From Istiophorus platypterus (taxonomy: Eukaryota > Chordata > Actinopteri > Istiophoriformes > Istiophoridae): 64,000 bases of DNA. Below are positions 50,716 to 62,056 of the stretch, piece after piece. The translations under genes were made by a program, and so were the position numbers. The DNA lies in assembly GCA_016859345.1 (NCBI GenBank), contig CM029129.1, forward strand, positions 15,191,399-15,255,398. Direction: 5' to 3'. Every line of letters starts with the position of its first letter. Position 1 is the first letter of the stretch. A model generated the notes under the pieces. The model worked only from the letters and a program-made list of their open reading frames with translations, had not been told where the DNA came from and searched no databases.

Positions 50716-50798
50716 GTTGACCATCGATGCCGAGTGCCAGCTTAAACTGAACAACTTCCCAATGGATGAGCACTCATGTCCCCTGGAGTTTTCAAGCT
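50716..50798 (+). CDS. gabrg2: GABA-A receptor subunit gamma-2, exon 5 (Cys loop)
   Basis: An 83-bp exon that completes Arg185 and encodes LTIDAECQLKLNNFPMDEHS, then CPLEFSS and one base of the next codon. It carries the family-defining Cys loop: two cysteines (192 and 206) separated by 13 residues, with the invariant FPMD core. The loop couples ligand binding to the pore. Relative to human, Lys and Asn replace Gln and His before NFPMD. The donor is AGCT/GTAAGT, phase 1. Confidence 0.97.
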
Positions 50799-52858
50799 GT
50801 AAGTTTGGCAATATGCTGATGCCCTACTGTCGTATCCCTCCCTCTCTTTCTCTGTTTAATCTCTCGCTCTCACACACACACACACACATACACAAGAAGC
50901 AACATATGAGCCCAACAAAGACATAATCTAAGGAACAATTATGCAACAGGCCAAACCAAGGAATTCAGGCTGCGGTAGTCAAAGAATTTATATCACAGGG
51001 CTCCAGTCTCCTGAAAAACAATCAGATGAGTCATACGTTTATTTAGGTTTAACAGATTGATGAACATATGCGCGTATGTATGCAATAACGGTACGTAGAG
51101 AATATCTTGCTGTCTTGCTTGCTGAAATGCGTTGTCAGAAATAAAGAGCCTTGTACATATATTAGAAAACTATGACAACATGTATTCATGCATTATAATA
51201 TGACTGATGTGAACAAAAACATTTGTTAAACCATTCATTCATAGTATGTAATGGCATTCAGTAAAATGATTTTTTAATAGGGAGATGATTGATTTTCCTG
51301 CAATTTGTCAATACTGTTCTAAAAGACATTTCAAAAAGTGACATGAGAATTTTTTTTTTTTTTTTTTTTGGGGGGGTGGGGTTGTGTATGCTAAAGAAGA
51401 TGCTGTGGATCTACAGAGATATGCACCATGGGATATTCTCTAGAGAGAATTCTTCCTAAAACAGAAATGGGGGGGCAGGGGGCTAAAAATGGGACAGAGG
51501 CATTCATTTAAAATTTGATAGAAGCCATGGATGTTTTCTGAACTTTGAAAACCGCTTGATGTACAGTTCATGAGCTCAATCTCAGAAGCAGCAGGAGGGG
51601 CAGTGTGCAACAATTTATCACGCGGCATATTTTCTCAACACGTGCCACAAAGCATGGTACATTTTCCAGCGCATCCCCTTCTGCAGTGGTTTTGACTGGG
51701 GCTAGATCATACTGCATTCAATTTGGAGAATGACTTATGTAGAGATGAGGCACAGTATTTCAGTTTGCTCAAAATCACTGTTCCGACCTGCCCAAGAACA
51801 AAAGTAGTTCCAGAGTGAATTCGCGACGCTGAGCTCCAGGAGCACTGTTCTAGCTTCCAAAAAAGACTCTGAATCAGTGATTTCTCCTGGATGCATTGCA
51901 AGTGAAGCAGCAGACTGCCTGCCTCCCTTCCTGGCAGTAATTTGGAAAATGGTTAGATCCTTCCATCCCCTGTTCCTGTGAGGTCAAGCATTATTGGATG
52001 TCTAAGAGCACTTTAGTCATGAAGCCATTTAAAGTTTACACTGAGGACAGTTCATGTGCACCAAGTCACTCCCTTGTCAGCTGCGCACAGCTCACCAACG
52101 GAGTTAGGATGACACCAGACTCAAATCTTAAGGGAACTGGCTGTAGATCATATATACAGTCAGACTTCAACACGTGTACTGGGGAACATTTAGTCAGGTC
52201 CATTCACAGGATAAGGAGCCCATTTCTAAACTTAACTATTAGTTTAGAATAAGCTTAACTGTACTTATTCTTTTTTTCAAATTGAACTATAAGACAGAAA
52301 TCCAATACAAACAAATATGATTTGATTATGATAATATATCTGCCCACTTAAGTGAATCAGTGTCAGACAAATGAGATTACCATTGTGATTCTCACAACCA
52401 GAGAGCCTGCTCTTGAAGTAATAAAATTACCGACATCTAACTCATAGCCAGTCGTGGATAAGTGTTGTAATTTTTGCTTTTAAGTCAGCTTTTTTGAAAA
52501 AAAAAAGAATTTTTCTCCTTGCGTTTGGGCTGGATATTTCGTCAAGATGTTGTGCAGTAGTCTGTTACATAATGGTTCTTTCATGAAACAGTTTATTTGC
52601 AAGCTAGCCCACTTTGTGAGTATGGATTACTCTGAGATAAAACTCACTGCTCTGTGTTTTTGTTTTGTATTGAGCGCTCTTGCACCACGTTGTTTTATAT
52701 AGCGGAGAGCATATCTAAGCAGTCAAGTCTTAAGATATTCCTTAAAAGGGATGAATATTAGTCTTATGTCATTTTTGCACCAAGCCCCTCTCCTCTCCTC
52801 TCTCCTCTGAGTTTCAGCTAAGCTCTATGTCATACTACCTCTGTCCTCTCCTGTTCAG
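50799..52858 (+). other. gabrg2: gabrg2 intron 5
   Basis: 2,060 bp, GT-AG, phase 1. It contains a short CA tract (about 50,871-50,888), a 20-base T run followed by a G run (51,350-51,377), and CTCTCC-rich pyrimidines before the acceptor (about 52,786-52,808). Confidence 0.88.
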
Positions 52859-52996
52859 ATGGCTACCCCAGGGAGGAGATTGTGTACAAGTGGAAAAGGA
52901 GCTCGGTGGAGGTTGGGGACATTCGCTCCTGGAGGCTCTACCAGTTCTCATTTGTGGGCCTGAGGAACACCTCTGAAATTGTCAGGACTGTTTCAG
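52859..52996 (+). CDS. gabrg2: GABA-A receptor subunit gamma-2, exon 6
   Basis: A 138-bp exon from the second base of Tyr213 to the first base of the Gly before M1: YGYPREEIVYKWKRSSVEVG, D-I-R-SWRLYQFSFVGLRN, then TSEIVRTVSG. It holds loop F and the strand carrying the conserved glycosylation sequon NTS (residue 249, human Asn208). Residue 234 (codon 52,921-52,923) is Ile where human gamma2 has Thr193. The donor is CAG/GTAAGA, phase 1. The next exon (M1 onward) was not found in the remaining 11 kb, so the coding sequence here stops just before the membrane domain. Confidence 0.96.
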
Positions 52997-55900
52997 GTAA
53001 GAAAACAATCTATTCTTTTTTCCACCAAGCCTCGTAAAAACAAAGAGGAAGAGAAAAAAGACAGTGATATTGTACAGTGTGTGTTACAGAAGTGATTTTT
53101 TTGGACATTGAGAGGGCTGCAAAAGAGTAGGGATTCCACTGGTGCAGCATGACTGAACATTAATGTTAGGCAATATAAATTTTAATTTGATGCTGGCAGC
53201 ATAATACTCATGTAACGTAGTAAAATTCCATATATAAAATAATAGGCAGTTCAAATTATTACTATTATTGGAAGACTGAACCTTTCATGCCACTGCTTCT
53301 TAACACTTCTAAAGGCGCTTCTAAAGTTACCAAGCCTGTTCAAAGCCTGATCTGTAAACAATCCCTACTGATCTGTTGCTAGAGGTACTGTATATCTCAC
53401 TTCACCTGTGGAATATGCAGATACATTTTCAATAGAAAACTGTCTTGCTGACAGAGTGAGATGGCACATTTAAAGCAGCTATGGATTTATGGTAAGAACT
53501 ATGAATATTGCTAACTCAGTGTATGTGCTTTAAATGTTTTGTCCCTATACGTGCACAATGATTTTTTTTCCCCTTCAGGACATCTTTTTCATCACTTGAA
53601 AGACACAAAAATCATTTCTTCATTAGACTCGACCTGAAGGTTCAAATTGGAATGTGTGTGACAATTGTGAACGTTTATCCTTAATGGAAATGTATCTAAT
53701 TCTATAGTCCAAAGTCCTGCCATGTAAGAAAGTCTAGAAAATCACAGCAGAGTGATTTTTTTTATTTACATCATATATAGTTCACATTGATACATGGTTA
53801 ACATAGTAAAAACTGTAAGTGAACACTTGCAAATTTAATTTGTATTTAATAATATTCTCATAATCTGTTACTTGCCCACCTTCTATTCTGAACCTTACTT
53901 TGGTCTATTCCATGGATAAATAGGGTACTAAGGAATTATGCACACCATGGATTAGTTACATTTAAAAAAAAAATAAAAATTGGAACATTTAAATACTTTT
54001 CTTCAGTAAAACTTTTAAATATTGACTTCCTCAACTACATTTCTCTCCCACCTCTCAGCTACTTTCATTTATTATGCCTGAACTAGATGTTTTTCATTGC
54101 ATGGTCAAACCAAGGTGGATGGATATATGAATGTGGTGGCTATTAAGAAACATGTGCATCACTCATACGTTGTTTTTTTATGGCATACTGGCTTGATTCC
54201 ATACAGAAATGATGCAGGAATATAAATGTTTGCTTGAGGAAAAACAGCTGCTTTCCCTGGACAGTGTTGGCGTTTTAGAGAGGGGCCACAACTGTGTTTG
54301 CATGCATATGCTTGTTTGTTTATGTTTATATTCATGAGATATCAGCAAGTAATGCATGTTTTTTTTTTTTTTTTTTTCTATTTGCTGGTCTTGATTTGAA
54401 TCAAAGAAATCCTGCCACAGAGACAACTTCAGCATGAGGAACATTCATTCTCATTAGATCAGATACATTATCCAGGGGAACTGACTGAAGTTGTAAAATA
54501 AAGACCTACCATATATGTTAAAGTAATAGACCCCCTGATAAATCCTGTTGTTTTAATTGTCAGAAGGAGATACAGTCATTTTAGCATTTATTTGCATAAA
54601 CAATATGTATTCAAATATCTGTTATGCATAAGTATAGATTGAGGGGAGATGGAAGTTTTCAGACTGGACTCCTGAAAGGCTACATAATGTACATGATGTT
54701 CCTGTGGATGTACAGTACTACTATATGGTAGTGGTGGAGCTAAAAGAGCATTTCTTTGCTGAATAGTCAAGCTGGAGTTACTATTATATTTGGAGTGTTT
54801 GCTGTTGGCATTATAGCTATTTGGTAATCCAGTGCTCAAAAATGGTGAGAAAATAAAACCATGACAAAATACCAAGAACCAGAATCAGTTTTACAGAAAA
54901 CACATTCTAGGAATGTTTGGTCATGGTATCGTTTTGATTTAGTTACATACAACAAAAAATAATGCATGGATGCAATGTTTATTGTTGTTGTTGTTGCTTT
55001 AAATATTTAAATATAGCTTAATGCATCAAATACATAGATACAAGGATCAGACAATTAGATTTCTGCTCATTTTTCACCAGTGGCCAACAAACCAAGCTCT
55101 ATCAGAAATACAGAGAAACACACTTGTATGGTGGTGTACACAAAGAAGCAACGGGAGTAACTGAATTCACCCAGCAGTCCAGTGATATGCCACAGTTCAA
55201 GAGACTTTCACCAAGATGTAATGCTAACACACACCCATGCACACCCAGAGCTAGAGAGAGTGCTTTGGTGTGCACATGGGTATAGCAAGACCAAATGCTT
55301 AGTCTGAAGTGGCACGAGATGATTAAAAGGATTAAAAAAAAAAAAAAACTTCTCATAAATTTTTGTTTTTTTCTGTGTTAATCAAAACATTTTTCAAGTG
55401 AGAACATGAAAAGGCAGTATGTGTAGGAGGATGAGCTGTGGCGGAGAATTTGCAACATCCTCTGACGCTCCCTCTCTCAGATCTGGTTTGTTTTTTTCCC
55501 ACAAACAGCCATCTGCTCTCTTGTCAGAGCAGAGAACCTTGACTGTGGCTGTGAGACTTCTCGTCTAATTTTGCAGTCAGTTTGGGTATCTGACCTGTTT
55601 TTAAGATTCATGAACGCAACATCTGTCTCTGAAGGCAGCCGGTTAGGGCCTCATAACAAGCCAGTCATCTCAAGTACCCGCCACGCTGTGGGAATGGCTT
55701 CTAAAAGGTATGCTGCAAGTGTAGGAACAATTCTTAAGAAGCTGCATCAGCAGCAGCTCCTTTAGTGCGTTTTGGTGTAGTCAAACATTATAATAAACAT
55801 TTGTACTTGTGGGTTGCTACTTAGTGGTTTTACTTCCTTGATCACTGAGATGATAAATCCACTAAGTGGGAGCTGAACTAAAGCAGCTTTCAAACTAAAT

Positions 55901-57773
55901 GCTTAATTGGCACTATTGAATTAAATTTTTTTTTGTTTATTGAATACAATTTTTTTTACAAAAATCTAATTGTTTGACTAATGCTTATAAGTTAGCTTTA
56001 AATTAAATTCAGGATTCTACCCTCTGGTATCCCTATTTCCTATTCCCTTTTAGTTTTAGTCAAACGTACATGCCATTTTATAGAAATGTGTTTTTATTTT
56101 TGTTTTGTTTTTTTTACCAAGCATTTTACTAATTTCTATGATTTATCATATCCGTTACTATGATGAGTTCTTTTCCTCATTTTAATCCTGTTACACGATG
56201 CAACTAGAGCTACATCTTTGCATTAGATGTGCCATACAGTACGAATGTTTGTTGTTGTTTCTTTGATAAATAGCACAAACACTATTATTACTTTTGTTGT
56301 TGGTATTTTGGACATTGACTAGATTTGTGCTTGGTCATTATACCGCTGCATTTTATTGTTTGAAAGTCTGGTGGCAGGGGCCTGTAAATTATGTAGTGTA
56401 ATGAGCAGGGAGACTTTTCTCCAACCAGACAACCCTGGGGTCAAGTGTCTATTTCAGCATCTGCTCGTGTACCAAATTATTTTGCCCATGAGCAAGACAT
56501 TCATGGACACCCTGCCAGCTAAAGGTTTCCTTGTCTTAATTAGACTGTTGCAGTTATTCTTTAAAATCATTTTATTTTTTTTCCCCATTCAAGGACGATG
56601 CTAAATCACCATCAGTTAAATGGAGTTGAAATGGGTCAAGTGAGGCAACACAGGGGCACATAATTTTAAGCTAAGCAGACAGGCAGGCAGGTGAATTGGC
56701 CGGACTGCGATGACTGTAGCAAATAGCCAGAGGAAGAGATCCTTTCTCATTCTATCAGACAAGCCAGTCACACCCAGGCTGTGTGCTTGTATTCTCTGAG
56801 TATGGTTTTAAATAAAAAAGGGATGATAAAAAGTGATGCATGATTAAAGAACAATTGAGTGATATTGTAATGAAAGGGGGCTGGGGGGTTGTCATGCCAT
56901 CTGCTGCTCTGATGCAGTTGTGTCGTAGCTTTTTATAAAGGCCATGTCTGTTTTTATTTGGTTTTTCTTCCCTCCCTCAAACAGTGTCCAAAGGCTTAGT
57001 CTTTCAACATGTCACTTCACATCAGGGCTGCCTGTATTGCCTGGAAGCCTATACCTGCATTTACAAACACACACACATTTGCATGCAAGCACACACTCTC
57101 GGGCCTAGAATTTAAAAAAAAAAATCACTGCTGCTTTTAACAAACAAGGACCCTTGAAAGGACAACAGTGGACAGAATAGATAGAAGCTAAAAGAGATGC
57201 AGAGGAGTTTAATGTAGGACAGCCAAGGCACTAAGCACAAAGCTAACATTGCTGTTAAGTTAATTTCAAGGTTAGACCTTTGCTGGCTGGGTTAAACTTG
57301 ATGCTGGGAGCTGTGTTCTCACCCATCTGCCAGGCTGGAGTTCAGAGAAGAGGGGGGAAGCGTTGGAATGGACAAGTGATAGAGAAGAGCAAGGGGAACA
57401 AAATGGAATGAGATAGAAAGGAAAACAGAACAGAATCCATCTGGTGCCATTTTATAAAGGTCAAGCTTATAAGGATGTGAGACTTTGAGCAACATATGTG
57501 GATTTACTTTATCTTAGGATACATTTTTGTAACTTGTGTCTCAGTAATGACATTGGCAAACAATCAGAAAATTAGAAATAAGTTGGCTTTTCTAGCTTTA
57601 ACTCACGACAATTTGGAAACTATCTGGAATGCAGCTTAACTAAGTAATATATGGCAAACTGTATGTAGTAGCTTGAAAAAATGAGCACATTAAGACATTG
57701 GTGGCCGCCAATTTGCATCCAACAACAGTGGTGTGGGTGCATTAATAAATCACAGACATATGTTGATAGATTA

Positions 57774-57836
57774 AGAGGAGGTAAAGGAAAATGTGTTAAG
57801 TGCTCCCCACTTAACACATTTTCCTTTACCTCCTCT
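57774..57836. repeat. perfect inverted repeat, 29-bp arms, 5-nt loop
   Basis: The left arm 57,774-57,802 begins AGAGGAGGTAAAGG and ends GTTAAGTG. The right arm 57,808-57,836 is its exact reverse complement, and the loop is CTCCC (57,803-57,807). Pairing stops at a mismatch immediately outside the arms. Transcribed in gabrg2 pre-mRNA it would fold into a perfect stem-loop. It lacks terminal duplications or a known element's sequence, so it is not called a transposon. Confidence 0.95.
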
Positions 57837-58606
57837 CACCAAGACAAATGAGTGATTTATTTTATCAAGAAAATGGGAGATTAGTCGTTTTGTCTAAAGC
57901 CGCTGATTAATATAGCCAGTGCAGTGCATTTACATTAACTGTCAAATTCTATCAAAGGGATCTCTCTGCAGCCATTAACCTTCCTAGCACATTAGTGGAA
58001 TAAATGAGCTTTGAAAAGCACTAGTTGGTTGGGCAAGAGAAAAATATAGGGAATCTGTGTCATTTTCTGTCTTTCTTGTTTTGCAACTATCTTCACTCTT
58101 CTCAGCAGTGAGTCATAGGATGGTTTGAGCAGGACATGAAGTGGTTAATTTGCTGTCCTTTCAGCTGAGCGTAAATGTATGCAATGTGCATCAGCCAGTG
58201 GTACATATCACTGTATCACTGTGATATTTTACAGTATTCAGAGTGCTTTGGTCTGCACCCGTGTCTGTGAATATATGCATGCTCCCATGTGTCCATTTGC
58301 TGGCATGCACATTTCAGTGTGCGCTCTCCACCAGATATGACTCTTCTTTTTTATGTATTGAAAGCTATTCTTAGAGTGACCTTCCAAAAGCCATGGCGTG
58401 CAGCCGTGTTGTCTGTGTGCGCCCGCCTGTGTGATTCGGTTTGAGTGGAGAAAGCCCAGGGACACATCAGTGGCCCTCTCCCGATTACGGAGCTCCACAG
58501 TTTGCAGATGATTCTTTGATGGGGTGAATCTGGAGGCATTGTAGTTGAAAGGAAATAGTCCAGCAAGAGGGAACAGTCAAACAAACACATGAACGAAAAG
58601 TCCACA

Positions 58607-58611
<5 letters not shown>

Positions 58612-58684
<73 letters not shown>
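58612..58684 (+). repeat. (GT)n microsatellite, about 36 units
   Basis: Uninterrupted GT tract in intron 6 of gabrg2. Confidence 0.95.
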
Positions 58685-58685
<1 letters not shown>

Positions 58686-61435
58686 CATGTTTGTGCATGT
58701 GTGCGTATAAACACACTCACGTAAGCACAGTTTTTCTGACGTGTCAAAGGATTACCCTTCTAACATGGCAGAGTGCATTGCTGTTCTATCTTTAGGCTGC
58801 GATCTTCAGTGCTGCAAATGGGGATGTGGACCACAATTTTCTCCTCAGCTACACAAAAACACTCTTATACACAACTAAAATAGATGTAAGGCTGCAACAA
58901 AATAATGGAAGAGTAATAGTCATATCAGAATGAGCCCAGAAGATGTCCTTAAAGTCCTGAGAATATAAAATCATTTTATGACATTGTCATCCAGCTGCCA
59001 AGAGTAGTTTTTCATTTTCTCCTCCTTTCTTTCTGATATCACATTTTGGTCCCTATAGTTTATAGAGGAATCTTTTTAGAACACATATTGGCATTAGGTC
59101 TTTGGATAACAATCCAGTTTTCTTTCTTTTTTTCTTTTCATTTCTCCCAAACAGCAAATCTGTTATTTTAAGCAAATCCACTGAAAAGATGGACAGAATA
59201 GACAAGTGGCAGCATCCTTTTGGTGTTAAAAGGTCTGTGAAATCTCCCATTGGTCGTGTGGTAACGCTTATGCCACATACGGGCTCAAAAGCTGAAAGTT
59301 AAAGCAAATTAAATGGCGGCGCTATAAAATTCCTTGAAAATTTCACTGAGACCGGAGCACTCGTCACCGCCTGCTTGGTTTAATCAAGAAAAGACGGAGG
59401 GAGACAAACACCAATAAAACCAAAATGCCAATACATTTTTATTGTTACTGAGACATTGCTTCCCTGATCAAATAAAACTCCTGTGAAAGTCCAAACATAT
59501 TTTATGCACTTTCCAGTGCATAAATTGCTCTGATGAGTAATACTTCATCCTCAGAATAAAGCACACAAATGTAAGACAGAGACAAAATATGAGATTGAGT
59601 AATATTCAGATAGCTATACAGTAAGAAAATGTTCAAATATTACTTTATGTGTGTGTAATGGGATCCCTGTCATGTTTATGTTTGATCTTTCAATGATGCT
59701 CTGTTGTATGCATTAAATCCACATAGAGGTGGAACTGCTAGTCTTAGTATGTTAGAAGTATGTTAAAAAGAAAAATTGCCCCCCCCCCAAATTCTCACTA
59801 CAAGCTAGAGAAAGACATAACAATACTACACAGCAGGTGCAGAAGAGGTTCTCCATGACATCATGGGTATAAGAACACAGTAATTTGTAATTTAACCATC
59901 ATAATACTATGTTGGAGCTTTTCTATCAGATTATGATCACTCCATCTTGTCGAAGGAAAAAGGTTAAGAAGCCCTGAAACAATCCATTGGATGCGGTGCA
60001 ACTCTGTTGCTATAATAGCTGCTCTCTCGCTCTCTCTCTCTAATCTCTCCCTCCTTTCATCCCCCTCTCTCTGCGTGTTCTCCCTCTTGCTTCTGGGTGA
60101 TAGTTGTGATGGGCAGGAGTAGGAGGAAAAATGCTCTGACTCAGCCAGAATCCTCCTTTTGTGAAGTTAAATACCAATTTACACTCCTCCCCATCCTCTC
60201 TCCCATCCTCCACACACACACATCTTAACCCGCCCTGTACACTAACAGCATTCATATTTACAAGCGTCTGCTCTATACAACCCCCCCACCCCTTCTCCCC
60301 TGCTCACTCTCACGAAAGAGAGATGATTTTTTATTTTGTGACTGGTGTATTCCTGTGTCCTACTTTTTGCATATATAAACCTCCCAATTTCCTTCCTTGC
60401 TTGCTTTCTCTTTCTCTCCCTCTCTCTGTCTGCCTTTCGCTGTCGACAGTCTAAAAAGCCAGTAATTAACACCTGGAAATGGGGAATGGTGAAAGGCCAT
60501 AGGAGAAGAGATTGCTTTGGGAAAATAAGGCTCTTGTTTTCCTCCTCATCGGCCACCAGCTGCATATAAAATAGTGCCTGTGGTACACAACAGAGAACCA
60601 TAGATTTAGAGAAAGAGGGTTTTTTTGCAATATATTAGATTGTCAGTGTTTGGTTAGATGTGTGTTTTTTGAGGACAGACTATGAAGCACAGAAGAATAT
60701 GGACTTAAATCAGTGAGTGAAGGTCATGAAACAGAATAATATTGAGTGTCAAAAGGTAGGTCCATTCCTGCAACTCACTTAAGGCATTACCTCCTCTACC
60801 TTAATATGTGACTATGATTGTTCTCATAATCTAAATTTTCATTTCCTTTAATGACACATAACCTTACCACAGCATAGTTGTCATTGAAATGTGAGCAATA
60901 AACGAGAGGACTGGAATACACTGACTACAATATATAGCATCTAATCTAATTAAAGTATTAATTCAACAAATATATCTAATCTAATTTGCAAGTCAGAGAA
61001 AAAGGGGGGTTGGATGTAAATAAGTGAGGATGTTGTTAGTTCCTGTTTCTCAGGTGAGATGCTGGGAGGCAAAGATGGAGGTCATGAGGAAGAGAGATGC
61101 AAGTACTATAAAAAAAAAGGGAGGGCAGAAGAGGATGTACAGCCAATGCAAAACCAGGTCAAAGCCACCAGAGATGCTGTTTTTGGCTTTTACAACATCT
61201 GACTGTACCGTCTCTATTGTTACTGTCGATACTGTTGCTGCTGCCTCTACATTTACAATTATTTCTGATACTATTGTTTCACTAATGTTCTCATGTTTCC
61301 GGTATCACTGCATCTGTGCCGCAGTATTTGTTTTAATTCAAAAGATTCCCTCAAATATACCTACTTTTATTGGAATGGGTTTTATTTTATAACAGATAAA
61401 ACCAATAGGTTGCTATTTATTTATCTTTTGATACT

Positions 61436-61512
61436 TAATGAATAAAAAAAATTAATCGAGAAAATACTGGACAGATTAATTGATTACTAATCATATTTAG
61501 CTGCAGCCCCAC
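61436..61512 (-). repeat. decayed teleost interspersed repeat end
   Basis: The words TTAATCGAGAAAATA, GATTAATTGATTACTAATCA and TAGCTGCAGCCCC match, in reverse complement, the start of an abundant fish repeat that begins with GGGCTGCA and contains many ATTAATCG words. Only the end seems to be present. The family is not assigned. Confidence 0.6.
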
Positions 61513-61879
61513 TGTCTATTACGTGAGAACAGCAGTGTAAGGAGTCTGCGCTTTTGCTAAAGAATACTAGAAATACTAACCTTTAAAATACACTGAGTAA
61601 CAGTAAAAAAAAAGTATTGAAAAAAAAAGAAAAGAACTATTCAAAGTATTTAAGGTAAAAATGCTGATTATGCAGAATTGTCCCATTCATATTGTTATAT
61701 GATCATGTATGAGATATTATTGTTTTATTTTTACTAGTGCCTTAACATATAAACAATATTTTAATGTTGTAGCGGGTCAGGTGGAACTGATTTAACTTTT
61801 TATTCTGTTGGAAGTTAAATTTTTAGCAGCACATCATATTTTATCAACTGATCATATATGTTGTTTGTAAAATGTCTTC

Positions 61880-62056
61880 AAATAAGTAACTGTAGGTATC
61901 AGTGGAGTACAAGTTACAAAATCTTCTGGTGAAATGTAATGGAGCTTAAATATAAAGTAGCTTAAAAGAATACTCAAGTAAACAAGTATCTCAGAATTGT
62001 TCTTAAGTACAGTATTTGATTTATTCAATGTACCCAGTTATATTCCACCACTGAAA
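61880..62056 (+). repeat. decayed teleost repeat ending ATTCCACCACTG
   Basis: In order: AAATAAGTAACTGTA, GGAGTACAAGTTACAAAATC, GAAATGTAATGGAGC, AATATAAAGTAGC, AATACTCAAGTAAACAAGTA, TTGTTCTTAAGTACAGTATT and ATTCCACCACTGAA. This matches a very common fish interspersed element that ends with that last word. The same family appears in the opposite orientation at about 8,725-8,850. Confidence 0.7.

Noticed and set aside
57774..57836. microRNA gene at the intron 6 hairpin
   Set aside because: The stem is perfectly paired with no bulges, the loop is only 5 nt and the stem lacks the longer flanking helix usual for animal microRNA precursors. There is no evidence of a known family seed.
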